Source: Onthovicinus sp900555545
GTDB lineage: Bacteria > Bacillota > Clostridia > Oscillospirales > Acutalibacteraceae
DNA length: 64,000 nucleotides
Assembly (NCBI GenBank): GCA_949296915.1
Contig: CASFPX010000003.1
Coordinates: 124,001 to 188,000 of the forward strand
Reading direction: 5' to 3'
In this document: in pieces, positions 33,789 through 42,485 of the stretch
Layout of the letters: each line of letters begins with the position of its first letter
How positions within the stretch are numbered: position 1 is the first letter of the stretch
The notes under the pieces: generated by a model
Told to the model about the DNA's origin: nothing
The model's input: only the letters and a program-made list of their open reading frames with translations
The model's database searches: none
Position numbers and translations under genes: made by a program

Positions 33789-34883
33789 ATGCCCCAAAAG
33801 GTTCAAAAGAAAAGACGATACCCGCTTCTTGTTGCCGTGCTGCTCTGTGTAGTGGTGGTTTCGGTGATCCTTCTTGCGCTTTTTGGAACTTCCAGCGGGA
33901 ATGAGAGTGATTCCACTGGTTTTCCGATTTCGGTTAACGGGTTGGCGGTTAAGCAGATCGGCCTGATGGGCAGTGAAATTGCAGTAGCGGAGGACGCCGA
34001 TTTCCAGTTGTACAATTCAAGAGGAACCCAGCGCTATTCAGTTGATTTGAATTATGCTGCCCCTGTTTTTGTCACGGAGGATAATCGCGCACTGGTCTAT
34101 GACCGCGGCGGGAACCGAATGAAGATTTGTAACCGTGGCGGAGAGGTCTGTAGTAAAGAAATAGATGGTCAAATCCTCACGTGTGGTCTGGGAGGCGGAC
34201 GTCCTGCAGTAGCTGCACTGTCAGATAGTGCCACCAGCATCTTGACAGTGTATGACTCAAATTTACTGGAGGAGGTCTTTGTTTGGAAAACAGCTTCCTA
34301 TATCACGAGAGTGGCGCTCTCCCCGAACGGACGGTATGTAGCCGTAGCAGTAGTCAATAATGACAATGGTGATATTTATTCCGAAGTGTTGGTTTTTGAT
34401 ACAAAGTCTACGGAGCCACTTTTTACAAACCGGTATGCAGGGGAAACAATTTTGAGCCTGCGCTTTCAAAACAATTCGAATATCCTCGTGGTGACTGACC
34501 GGTCAATCAGCGGAATTTCAGGACGGGATCAGCTTGCCTTCCAGACAGAATTTGAGTATGGTACCTTGTCAGAGGTCGCTATCGCGGAAAATGGCAATAC
34601 CGCCCTGATCCTTTCAAAAGTTCGCGATGGGAAAGATTATGTGATCTTATATGATAAAGATGGGGACTTAATTCAGGAATTTTCTATTGACAGTAATGCC
34701 CGCGGGTTGGCATTGAGCAATTCTACTGTGTTTGTCCTCTATGAGGATAAATTGCAGCTTTTGTCTTCTTCCGGTGGGAATACAAATTCTGAAGAAATGG
34801 AAATACAGAGTAATTCAATTCAAGTGCTTGCCAAAGGAAAGACCGCATATGTATTGACGTCGGAAGAAATTCAAAAATTTTGA
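33789..34883 (+). CDS. Membrane-anchored beta-propeller protein, DUF5711-like
   Basis: A 364-residue protein with a basic N-terminus, one membrane helix (about residues 12-33) and an extracytoplasmic region of repeated beta strands (e.g. VALSPNGRYVAVAVV, VLVFDTKSTEPL, ALILSKVRDGKDYVILYDKDG) that suggests a WD40/PQQ-like propeller. I associate this with DUF5711 proteins of clostridia, of unknown function. ATG 33789 is chosen; GTG 33780, overlapping the truA stop, is also in frame. Last gene before a new promoter. Confidence 0.65.
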   Translation: MPQKVQKKRRYPLLVAVLLCVVVVSVILLALFGTSSGNESDSTGFPISVNGLAVKQIGLMGSEIAVAEDADFQLYNSRGTQRYSVDLNYAAPVFVTEDNRALVYDRGGNRMKICNRGGEVCSKEIDGQILTCGLGGGRPAVAALSDSATSILTVYDSNLLEEVFVWKTASYITRVALSPNGRYVAVAVVNNDNGDIYSEVLVFDTKSTEPLFTNRYAGETILSLRFQNNSNILVVTDRSISGISGRDQLAFQTEFEYGTLSEVAIAENGNTALILSKVRDGKDYVILYDKDGDLIQEFSIDSNARGLALSNSTVFVLYEDKLQLLSSSGGNTNSEEMEIQSNSIQVLAKGKTAYVLTSEEIQKF

Positions 34884-34904
34884 CCACAGTTAATAGTTTA
34901 TTCG

Positions 34905-34933
34905 TTGTTTAAAGTCCGTCACTATGATATAAT
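34905..34933 (+). promoter_or_regulatory. Promoter for cvpA-pgsA
   Basis: TTGTTT (34905-34910), 17-base spacer, TATAAT (34928-34933), about 100 bases before cvpA. Confidence 0.65.
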
Positions 34934-35040
34934 AACCTCACGGAGTAGCGGGAGCACACTTAACGATATGTACCACCAGTTTGTCAGGAACTTCTGTTCA
35001 ACGGTGTGTAATTGATACAATCGGATTCGGAGATGATACT

Positions 35041-35748
35041 TTGGGATTAGCTTTTGATATCGGTCTGCTGTTGGTTTTCATCCTGTTTATCGTCTGGGGG
35101 GCGTACCGTGGTGCTGTCCGGACAGTTTTGGGGATTGTTGCATTTTTGTTGGCCGGTTTCCTTGCGATCAAAATTGGCGCATATCTATCTCCGGAGATTT
35201 ACCATCGATTTTTGTCGGAGTCGATTTCACAGGCCGTTCAAGCGAATCTGCCCAGTGCGTCAGATGGGATGAGCGCCACTCAGCAGGCGGAGGCAGCTTT
35301 GGGCGCTCTACCCGAATCCATACGTAATCTGGCCACGGCTGCGGGGATTGATCTGAATACAATTCAGGCGCAGTTGGCCTCGTATCAATATTCCAGCGCC
35401 GATATTGCGCAGAATATCGAGGGGAGTGTCATTGCCCCTATTGTCACGACGGCCTGCAAAATTTTTGTGACAATTGCCGCCTTTGTTCTTTTGTACATCA
35501 TCTTACGTCTGCTCATCTGCCTGATTGACCGTTTCTTTAATCTCCCTGTCCTCAGTACAGTCAACCGGGTTGTTGGCGGGCTATTGGGGGCGGTCCGGGG
35601 GCTTTTGGCTGTAGCGATACTCGGCTTTGTGATTGTGATAGCAGTCGGAATGTTCTGTGAGGCTGATTCAACACTTTCTCAGGCCGTTGATGAATCTAAG
35701 TTGCTTGGAATAATTCAAGGATATAACCCGATAGGGGAGTTGTTTTAA
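35041..35748 (+). CDS. CvpA-family membrane protein
   Basis: A four-helix membrane protein. The first helices contain the CvpA pattern (GAYRGAVRTVLGIVAFLLAG), and the C-terminal pair contains NRVVGGLLGAVRGLLAVAIL. CvpA proteins affect envelope functions and colicin V production in E. coli; their biochemical role is unclear. I use TTG 35041, eight bases after GGAG; an upstream TTG at 34981 has no ribosome site. Confidence 0.75.
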   Translation: MGLAFDIGLLLVFILFIVWGAYRGAVRTVLGIVAFLLAGFLAIKIGAYLSPEIYHRFLSESISQAVQANLPSASDGMSATQQAEAALGALPESIRNLATAAGIDLNTIQAQLASYQYSSADIAQNIEGSVIAPIVTTACKIFVTIAAFVLLYIILRLLICLIDRFFNLPVLSTVNRVVGGLLGAVRGLLAVAILGFVIVIAVGMFCEADSTLSQAVDESKLLGIIQGYNPIGELF

Positions 35749-35764
35749 TTGAGGGGTGTTTCAA

Positions 35765-36418
35765 TTGAAAGATTTATTTAAAGGCTGTTGGACGGTTCCA
35801 AATTTACTCTCGTTTATTCGTATTTTGTTAATTCCGGTATTTGCCGTCCTGTTTTATAAGGGGGAGTATCTGTGGGCTGTTTTTGTCCTTTTCCTCTCCG
35901 GATTGAGCGATTTTTTGGATGGAAAGATTGCAAGGCGTTTTAATCAGGTCAGTGCACTCGGTAAAGTGTTGGATCCGGTAGCGGACAAGTTTACTCAGAT
36001 TACAATCGCAGTGATGCTTTTCCTCGAGTTTCGCAAGTCCGCCAGTTCCGCGTTGCAGGCTTTTAGCTGGGTGTTCTTGTTTTTCCTGTTTAAGGAATTG
36101 ATCATGGTGCTTGGCGGTGCCTTTATGCTGGCCAAGGGGCTGCGTCCCAGTGCAGCTGAAATTTATGGAAAGGTTGCGACCTTCGCTTTTTATGGCGTAA
36201 TGCTGCTGATTATCGCATTTGCTCCCGGATTCGGTGCGCTCCATATGTGGTGGACGATGCCTGAGTGGTTTATTATGGTACTGGTCATAATTTCCGCTAT
36301 TTTGACGTTGATCGCATTGCTCAGTTATCTGCCTGGTTTCTTTAAGCAGGTTAAATATAACGTGGTCAATTATGAGGACCTCAAAAACATGGATACCAGC
36401 GATAAAAATTCTAAATAA
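35765..36418 (+). CDS. pgsA: CDP-diacylglycerol--glycerol-3-phosphate 3-phosphatidyltransferase
   Basis: A 217-residue CDP-alcohol phosphatidyltransferase with the complete signature DG-x2-AR-x8-G-x3-D-x3-D in SDFLDGKIARR...GKVLDPVADK and several membrane helices. It makes phosphatidylglycerol phosphate. The substrate alcohol is inferred from family similarity. The TTG start at 35765 follows GAGGGGTG; GTG 35756 lies over that site. Confidence 0.87.
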   Translation: MKDLFKGCWTVPNLLSFIRILLIPVFAVLFYKGEYLWAVFVLFLSGLSDFLDGKIARRFNQVSALGKVLDPVADKFTQITIAVMLFLEFRKSASSALQAFSWVFLFFLFKELIMVLGGAFMLAKGLRPSAAEIYGKVATFAFYGVMLLIIAFAPGFGALHMWWTMPEWFIMVLVIISAILTLIALLSYLPGFFKQVKYNVVNYEDLKNMDTSDKNSK

Positions 36419-36468
36419 TACAGTCGGGCAATTGGGTTGCCGGACAAAATGGGGGAGACCTATTCAGA

Positions 36469-38781
36469 ATGAAAAAAATACTTTGCTCCAGATGCAAAAA
36501 AAATCCAGCAATGATCTTTATCTCCCGTCCCGATGGGAAATCTGAACCTGAGGGATTATGCCTAAAATGTGCAATGGAACTGAATATTGGACCGATTAAA
36601 CAGATGATGGACAGTATGGGCATAACGGAAGACGATATGGAAAACGCCACTGAGCAGCTCAGTGCCATGTTTGAGGGACCTGACAGTGACGATGAAGATG
36701 AAGATTTTGAAAAGGGCGGGGCGCCTGTTCTGCCTTTTATGCAAGGGCTTGTAAGAATGGATGGTTCCGAACAGCTTGAGAAAGCCGCGGGGGATCATTC
36801 AGTACCACAGACCGGGGGTGTTGATAATGCATCCGGTGCGCGAAATGATAAAAGAAAAAAGAAGGATAAAAAACGTAAATATCTTGATATGTACTGCACG
36901 GATCTCACCCGAAGGGCACGCAACGGTGAGATCGATCGGATTGTCGGGCGGGATAACGAGATTTACCGTGTGGAGCAGATTCTGTGCCGCCGAACCAAAA
37001 ACAATCCTTGCCTGATCGGAGAGCCTGGTGTCGGTAAGACTGCGATTGCGGAGGGACTGGCGCTCAAAATGGCCGCCGGAGATGTCCCGGCCCGACTGGC
37101 GGATAAAGAGCTGCACCTGCTTGATTTGACGGCGCTGGTGGCCGGTACGCAATTCCGCGGCCAGTTTGAAAGTCGGATTAAGGGCCTCGTAGACGAGGTA
37201 AAGCGCGAGGGGAATATTATCCTCTTTATCGACGAGGTCCACAATTTGGTAGGAACAGGGGATGCCGAGGGCTCCATGAACGCTGCCAATATCCTCAAAC
37301 CTGCGCTTTCCCGCGGTGAAATCCAGGTGATTGGCGCGACGACCTTTAATGAATATCGTAAAAATATTGAAAAGGATGCCGCACTTGAGCGTCGCTTCCA
37401 GCCCGTCAAGGTTGAGGAGCCATCTATTGATGACACCTATCGGATGCTGCAGGGAATTAAATCTTATTATGAAAATTATCACCGGGTAAAGATTACAGAT
37501 GCACTTGTGCGCCGGACAGTGGAGCTGTCGGAGCGCTATATTAACGATCGCTTTTTGCCGGATAAGGCCATTGACCTACTTGATGAGGCGTGCACTTGTG
37601 CCAATCTGCGGAATTCCGCTATCAGCGAGGCGGAAATGGCGGAACGTCGAATTGGGGAATATAATCAACAGCTCGAGGAATTGGAAGCTGAGACGGAAAA
37701 TCCAAATTATGAAGAGATCGCCCGCCTCAAATCTGAAATCCTGACCGAGCAGGAGCGCCTGCCGCAGCTTCACGAGGCTGCATCGCATAACGATGTGACC
37801 CAGGAGGATCTGGCGCACGTGGTAGAACTCTGGACCGGCATTCCGGCCAGTAAAGTGGCAGAGGGCGATATGCGCAAGCTGCATGATTTGGATGAGCGTT
37901 TGAAGCAAAAAGTGATTGGCCAGGATGAAGCTGTAGATGCGGTCGCGGCAGCAATCCGGCGCAGCAGAGTCCAAATCAGCCCCCGGAGACGTCCGGCATC
38001 GTTTATTTTCGTTGGACCGACAGGCGTAGGAAAGACGGAGCTCGTCAAACAGCTATCCATGGAGCTATTTGATACCCCGGAGACGATGATCCGTCTGGAT
38101 ATGTCCGAATTCATGGAGAAGCATAGCGTTTCCCGGATTATTGGATCGCCGCCCGGGTATGTGGGTTATGATGAGGCCGGTCAGTTGACGGAGAAGGTCC
38201 GTCGCAAGCCCTATTCTGTCATCCTGTTTGATGAGATTGAAAAGGCTCATCCTGACGTGATGAACATTCTGCTTCAGATTTTGGATGAAGGACGGATTAC
38301 AGATGCACAGGGGCGTGTGGCGAATTTTGAAAACACAGTCATTATTATGACCTCCAACGCTGGTAGCGACAACCGTGAAAACGCATTAGGCTTTAATAAA
38401 TCCTCTCAGGATGCCTCCAAAGAAAAGGTGATGAAAGCGCTCTCTGAGTTCCTGCGTCCTGAATTCCTTGGCCGTGTGGATGAGATTATTGTCTTTCGCC
38501 AGCTCAACGAAGAGGATTTTGCCAGGATTGCAGAATTAATGCTGAAGGAACTGGTCAAACCGTTGGCAGACAAGGGGATAGTATTGGAATGGGCGGAGCA
38601 TGTCCCACAAATCCTGGCACATCGGTCTATCTCTGGCAAGCGTGGTGCACGCGAATTGAGTAATTTGATCCGACGCAGCATCGAAAATCGAATCGCTGTA
38701 ATACTGGTGGACTCCTATGACCACCCGGTGTCTAAAATTCGGATCCAAGACGATGATGATTTAACTATTTATAGCGAGTAA
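36469..38781 (+). CDS. ClpE-like ATP-dependent Clp protease ATP-binding subunit
   Basis: A 770-residue HSP100 unfoldase. An N-terminal zinc finger (Cys6, Cys9, Cys31, Cys34) replaces the Clp-N repeats, then comes an acidic linker (DSDDEDEDFE) and a basic stretch (KRKKKDKKRK). AAA1 has Walker A GEPGVGKT (184-191), followed by a coiled middle domain; AAA2 has Walker A GPTGVGKT (516-523) and GYVGYDEAGQLTEKVRR. The zinc finger places it nearest ClpE. It should feed substrates to ClpP, which is not in the window. No CtsR or CIRCE operator is seen upstream. Confidence 0.85.
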   Translation: MKKILCSRCKKNPAMIFISRPDGKSEPEGLCLKCAMELNIGPIKQMMDSMGITEDDMENATEQLSAMFEGPDSDDEDEDFEKGGAPVLPFMQGLVRMDGSEQLEKAAGDHSVPQTGGVDNASGARNDKRKKKDKKRKYLDMYCTDLTRRARNGEIDRIVGRDNEIYRVEQILCRRTKNNPCLIGEPGVGKTAIAEGLALKMAAGDVPARLADKELHLLDLTALVAGTQFRGQFESRIKGLVDEVKREGNIILFIDEVHNLVGTGDAEGSMNAANILKPALSRGEIQVIGATTFNEYRKNIEKDAALERRFQPVKVEEPSIDDTYRMLQGIKSYYENYHRVKITDALVRRTVELSERYINDRFLPDKAIDLLDEACTCANLRNSAISEAEMAERRIGEYNQQLEELEAETENPNYEEIARLKSEILTEQERLPQLHEAASHNDVTQEDLAHVVELWTGIPASKVAEGDMRKLHDLDERLKQKVIGQDEAVDAVAAAIRRSRVQISPRRRPASFIFVGPTGVGKTELVKQLSMELFDTPETMIRLDMSEFMEKHSVSRIIGSPPGYVGYDEAGQLTEKVRRKPYSVILFDEIEKAHPDVMNILLQILDEGRITDAQGRVANFENTVIIMTSNAGSDNRENALGFNKSSQDASKEKVMKALSEFLRPEFLGRVDEIIVFRQLNEEDFARIAELMLKELVKPLADKGIVLEWAEHVPQILAHRSISGKRGARELSNLIRRSIENRIAVILVDSYDHPVSKIRIQDDDDLTIYSE

Positions 38782-38785
38782 TATC

Positions 38786-38815
38786 TTGACACAGCGGCAA
38801 TGAATATGATATAAT
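38786..38815 (+). promoter_or_regulatory. Strong promoter for tRNA-Gly
   Basis: TTGACA (38786-38791), 18-base spacer, TATAAT (38810-38815), about 25 bases before the tRNA. Confidence 0.75.
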
Positions 38816-38839
38816 ATTTATTGCCGCTGAAAAAGATGC

Positions 38840-38913
38840 GCGGGTGTAGTTCAATGGCAGAATCCCAGCCTTCCAAGCTGGTTGTGTGGGTTCGATTCCC
38901 ATCACCCGCTCCA
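38840..38913 (+). tRNA. tRNA-Gly, anticodon TCC
   Basis: Seven-base acceptor stem GCGGGTG pairing with CACCCGC, anticodon arm CCAGC-CTTCCAA-GCTGG (anticodon TCC), T-arm TGGGTTCGATTCCCA, and an encoded CCA end. It has its own promoter and terminator. Confidence 0.96.
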
Positions 38914-38954
38914 GCTCGCCGCAAGCGATGTGTAGCTTGCGGCGAGCTTTTTTG
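38913..38954 (+). terminator. Intrinsic terminator after tRNA-Gly
   Basis: A 14-bp stem (AGCTCGCCGCAAGC with GCTTGCGGCGAGCT) and eight-base loop followed by six T. The stem begins at the last base of the tRNA CCA end. Confidence 0.88.
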
Positions 38955-39064
38955 CTTTATGTTCTTTGGAACCTGCTTCTCTTCTGTTAAGGGGAAATTT
39001 TAATTATTTAATATGCTTATTCTACTTTTATAGATTTAGGCAACTATTGCCAGTCGCCGGAATC

Positions 39065-39093
39065 TTGCAATCCATCAAATTTTAAGCTATAAT
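39065..39093 (+). promoter_or_regulatory. Promoter for the DUF523 operon
   Basis: TTGCAA (39065-39070), 17-base spacer, TATAAT (39088-39093), 39 bases before the start codon. Confidence 0.7.
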
Positions 39094-39132
39094 TTTGACG
39101 AATCTCTCGAATACTTTGCAGAGGTGATCTGG

Positions 39133-39561
39133 ATGAAAATTGTGGTCAGCGCCTGTCTGTTAGGGGAGGCGTGTAAATATAATGGCGGCAGCAATTTGGA
39201 TGAAAAACTAGCGGAGCGCCTCTCCGGTGAAGAAGTTCTCCCGATCTGTCCGGAAGTGCTTGCTGGCGCTGGAATTCCTCGTAAATGCGTGGAGCTGGTT
39301 GACGGCCGTGCTGTCAATTCAGACGGAGAGGATGTGGATGATCTCTACCGGACTGGTGCGCAAAAGGCGCTCGATCAATTGCTCGCCTTTGGTGCCCAAT
39401 GCGCTGTTCTAAAATCTCGAAGCCCCACTTGTGGAGTATGTGAAATTTATGATGGCACCTTTACTGGGTGCCTAATCCCTGGCTCTGGTATCTTTGCGCA
39501 AATGATACGGGATGCCGGGATCCATGTAGTAGATTCGGATCAGTGGGAGGAGGAGCTATGA
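39133..39561 (+). CDS. DUF523 family protein
   Basis: A 142-residue protein with the conserved cysteines of DUF523: SACLLGEACKYNGG, PICPE and SPTCG. The function is unknown; the Cys pattern suggests metal or redox chemistry, and some relatives are linked to tRNA thiolation. ATG 39133 follows GAGGTGAT. It overlaps the MGMT-like gene by four bases (ATGA). Confidence 0.82.
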   Translation: MKIVVSACLLGEACKYNGGSNLDEKLAERLSGEEVLPICPEVLAGAGIPRKCVELVDGRAVNSDGEDVDDLYRTGAQKALDQLLAFGAQCAVLKSRSPTCGVCEIYDGTFTGCLIPGSGIFAQMIRDAGIHVVDSDQWEEEL

Positions 39562-39881
39562 GCACCTTTGAGAGGATCTATGAGATCGTCAAGCAGATTC
39601 CACGTGGATGCGTAGCGACATATGGGCAGATCGCTCTGATGGCTGGGAATCCGCGATGGGCACGTGTTGTCGGCTACGCCCTGCATGTCAATCCGGATCC
39701 CGAGCATATCCCGTGTTTCCGTGTGGTAAACAGAGCGGGGGAAGTGTCAAAGGCATTCGCGTTTGGAGGGGAAAATATGCAGATTCAACTGCTCGAGCAG
39801 GAAGGTGTAACCTTTACCAGCGAGGGGAGAGTGGATTTGGAAAAATACTTATGGCATCCAGAAGAACAGGGAGGAAGATAA
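39558..39881 (+). CDS. MGMT-family alkyltransferase-like DNA-binding protein
   Basis: A 107-residue protein matching only the C-terminal domain of O6-methylguanine-DNA methyltransferase: helix-turn-helix segment VATYGQIALMAGNPRWARVVGYAL and active-site segment IPCFRVVNRAG. The acceptor Cys is kept, but the canonical PCHR is PCFR, so the His that activates the Cys is lost. Alkyltransferase-like proteins use such a domain to flag alkylated DNA for excision repair. Whether this one can still transfer methyl groups is uncertain. Confidence 0.78.
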   Translation: MSTFERIYEIVKQIPRGCVATYGQIALMAGNPRWARVVGYALHVNPDPEHIPCFRVVNRAGEVSKAFAFGGENMQIQLLEQEGVTFTSEGRVDLEKYLWHPEEQGGR

Positions 39882-39884
39882 AAT

Positions 39885-40427
39885 ATGACAAATCATTTTT
39901 TAGATTTGGTGGATACGCGTTACAGTTGCCGGGATTATGATCCCAAGCGTCCGGTGGAGCACGAAAAACTGGTTCAGTGCATCGAGGCGGCACGCTTGGC
40001 ACCGTCTGCATGTAACAGCCAGCCATGGCACTTTACAGTTATCGAAGAACGGGATAAAATTTTGAAAGTCGCGAAATGTCTACAGGACTCTGGTATGAAT
40101 AAATTTGTGGATAACGCCGGTGCACTGATCGTCATCAATGAAGAGCACGCCAAGCTCAAGGCGTTAATTGCAGAAAAAATGGACAGCCAAGCCTATGCTC
40201 AGATCGATATCGGCATCGCGGCGGCGCATATTTGCTATGAGGCCGCATCGTTAGGACTGAACACGTGCATCCTTGGATGGATGGACGAGGATGCGCTGAA
40301 AGAGCTGCTACACATCCCCCATGAGAAGACGGTCCGTTTGGTGATCGCTGTAGGATATGCCCGCGAGGAAAAATATTATAATAAAAAGAGAAGATCTTTA
40401 GAAGAAATTTGTGATTTCATTCGCTAA
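39885..40427 (+). CDS. Nitroreductase-family FMN oxidoreductase
   Basis: A 180-residue nitroreductase-fold protein. The FMN phosphate motif RYSCRDYDPKR is at the N-terminus, APSACNSQPWHF follows, and ILGWMDEDALKELLHIP lies near the end. These enzymes reduce nitro- or quinone-type compounds with NAD(P)H; the physiological substrate is unknown. It follows the MGMT-like gene by three bases. Confidence 0.85.
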   Translation: MTNHFLDLVDTRYSCRDYDPKRPVEHEKLVQCIEAARLAPSACNSQPWHFTVIEERDKILKVAKCLQDSGMNKFVDNAGALIVINEEHAKLKALIAEKMDSQAYAQIDIGIAAAHICYEAASLGLNTCILGWMDEDALKELLHIPHEKTVRLVIAVGYAREEKYYNKKRRSLEEICDFIR

Positions 40428-40456
40428 GTGAGATGTTTTTACGTGTGGTTTGATTT

Positions 40457-40479
40457 TGTGCAAACTGCACGTTTTTTTA
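40457..40479 (+). terminator. Probable terminator after the nitroreductase gene
   Basis: A short stem (GTGCA with TGCAC, three-base loop) followed by GTTTTTTTA. The stem is only about five base pairs, but the T run is clear. Confidence 0.5.
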
Positions 40480-40508
40480 TTGCAATTTGATGTGAACGAT
40501 GGTATACT
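40480..40508 (+). promoter_or_regulatory. Promoter for the second ABC exporter pair
   Basis: TTGCAA (40480-40485), 17-base spacer, TATACT (40503-40508). It leaves a leader of about 100 bases before the first likely start codon. Confidence 0.65.
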
Positions 40509-40575
40509 AAAAACATTTCTCAACTTTTGTTATTCTTTGATCGCAAAAAATCTTTTTAAAGCTTTAATGATTTGC

Positions 40576-40604
40576 AGACGGTTTGGCGAAAAAACCGTCT
40601 TTAT
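40576..40604 (+). promoter_or_regulatory. Leader hairpin before the ABC exporter gene
   Basis: AGACGGTTT (40576-40584) pairs perfectly with AAACCGTCT (40592-40600), followed by TTTATG. It lies between the promoter and the start of the exporter gene and resembles a short terminator, so it may attenuate the operon. Confidence 0.5.
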
Positions 40605-40613
40605 GATTACAAA

Positions 40614-42485
40614 ATGAGAGAGAGATGGTGGCACGTGAAAGGTGATAAAGAACTACAGAAAAAAACCATCCACAGCCTGTGGGATAACTTTAAATATATG
40701 GTTGAACACTGGTGGAAATGGAACAAACGAAGCATGTTGTGGGTTCTGCTCACCATTCCGGCGGCGGTCGCCTTGCCTGCAATAACTGCGCTGATTCCCA
40801 AGCTTCTGATCGACTATATCACTCAGCAAGTTCCCGTTTCTAAGATGATCCTGATGGTTTGTCTCGTCTCCTTTTTGGTGGCCCTTCTGACTTGGGTCAG
40901 TCCGTTCCTGAACAGCGTCATTGAAGCAGACTCCATGGAGATCAAGATGCGTTACCGTATGCTTGTATTTGACAAGCTGCTGTACACAGACTACGGAAAT
41001 ATTGAAAACGAGGAAAACCGCCTGAAGTTTGAGCGTGGCAAGGATTTTGTATTTACAAACTCCAATAATGGCCCCTGCACTCACTTTTTCTTTTGCATCA
41101 CTCAATTATTGATCGGTATTGTAGGAATCTGCTCCTTTTTGAGCCTGCTCTCTGCTCTGAAAATGTGGACTCTTGCCGTCATTCTGGCCACCTGTGCGTT
41201 GGACTACGTCCTACATTTGCTGCTTGTAAAAAGGGATTATCACGCTACTGATCAGATTACCCCGTTCCGTCATAAGCTCAACTACTATTACCGGCTTGCC
41301 AATAATATCCCCGCCGGGAAGGATGTGCGTATTTATAATGCACGCGATTGGTTTGTGCGTTCCATGGCTGAGTGTCTGGCAGCCTATGTACGATTTTTAG
41401 GGAAAGTAGGTCATGTGGCTATCCATATCTCAGCCGGCAGGGCCCTTCTGACGCTAATCCGTGATTTGATCGCATATGCTTACCTGATCTACAGTGTAAT
41501 TCAGGGGATCATTTCCGTCTCCGACTTTATTTTTTACTTTGGGATCATTAATGGATTTTCATCATGGGTTTTAAATGTTTCTTACAGTATCAATGATCTA
41601 CGCCGTATCTGCGCAGAGTGTGACCGATTCCGCGAATTTTTGGAAATTCCCGAGTGGAGGGAGCGGCAGCAGCGCATACGGCAGAGCCCTCAGGCAGAAG
41701 AGTTCCCCTGTGAAGTGGAATTTCGACACGTGACCTTTCAATATCCCGGGGCAAAAAAGCCAACGATTATAGATATGAGTTTCAACGTAAAAAGAGGCGA
41801 AAAAATTGCGATCGTGGGAGAGAATGGGGCTGGAAAAACGACAGTCATCAAACTGTTGTGTGGATTCTACCGTCCGACCTCCGGCCAAATACTGATCAAC
41901 GGGATTGACACGGCGGAATTTGATATGGAGTCTTACTTTGCTCTCTTTTCCGCCGTATTTCAGGACTATAACTTCTTACCGCTGACAATCACGGAGAATA
42001 TTGCCGTCTGCCTGAAAGAAGAGGCGGATCTTAAAAGGGTAAAACGATCCCTGCAAATGGCTGGGATTTACGACCGAATTATGAAATTGCCCGCAGGTAT
42101 GGATACGCTGATGAATAAGCAGCTAAATGATGACGCAGTCGATTTTTCCGGCGGAGAACAGCAAAAGCTGCTGCTCGCACGTGCCATGTATAAAGATGCG
42201 CCCATTCTGATCCTGGACGAGCCGACTGCAGCTCTTGATCCAATTGCCGAAAACGAAATGTATCTGAAGTACAACGAACTATCTCAGAATAAAACCTCGT
42301 TTTTTATCTCGCACCGCCTTTCCTCTACGCGCTTTTGTGATCGTATTCTCCTGATTGCTGACGGCCGTCTGGCAGAGGAGGGGACCCACAGGGAGCTCAT
42401 GGACAAAGCGGGACGGTACCGGCATATGTTCGATGTCCAAAGCTATTACTACAGATTGGAGGTAAATCAGGATGCCAAAAACTGA
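40614..42485 (+). CDS. ABC exporter half-transporter
   Basis: About 623 residues: membrane domain with six helices, then an ATPase with Walker A GENGAGKTT, signature FSGGEQQK, Walker B LILDEPTAALD (catalytic Glu present) and switch His in SHRLSS. It overlaps the next half-transporter by 14 bases and surely forms a heterodimer with it. FSGGEQQK-type pairs are often found in peptide or lipid export, but no precursor peptide gene is visible nearby. The start is uncertain: ATG 40614, GTG 40635 and TTG 40572 all lack a strong ribosome site. Confidence 0.85.
   Translation: MRERWWHVKGDKELQKKTIHSLWDNFKYMVEHWWKWNKRSMLWVLLTIPAAVALPAITALIPKLLIDYITQQVPVSKMILMVCLVSFLVALLTWVSPFLNSVIEADSMEIKMRYRMLVFDKLLYTDYGNIENEENRLKFERGKDFVFTNSNNGPCTHFFFCITQLLIGIVGICSFLSLLSALKMWTLAVILATCALDYVLHLLLVKRDYHATDQITPFRHKLNYYYRLANNIPAGKDVRIYNARDWFVRSMAECLAAYVRFLGKVGHVAIHISAGRALLTLIRDLIAYAYLIYSVIQGIISVSDFIFYFGIINGFSSWVLNVSYSINDLRRICAECDRFREFLEIPEWRERQQRIRQSPQAEEFPCEVEFRHVTFQYPGAKKPTIIDMSFNVKRGEKIAIVGENGAGKTTVIKLLCGFYRPTSGQILINGIDTAEFDMESYFALFSAVFQDYNFLPLTITENIAVCLKEEADLKRVKRSLQMAGIYDRIMKLPAGMDTLMNKQLNDDAVDFSGGEQQKLLLARAMYKDAPILILDEPTAALDPIAENEMYLKYNELSQNKTSFFISHRLSSTRFCDRILLIADGRLAEEGTHRELMDKAGRYRHMFDVQSYYYRLEVNQDAKN

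Noticed and set aside
40428..40613. A peptide precursor gene for the second ABC exporter pair
   Set aside because: No small ORF with a ribosome site and leader-like sequence lies upstream or just downstream.
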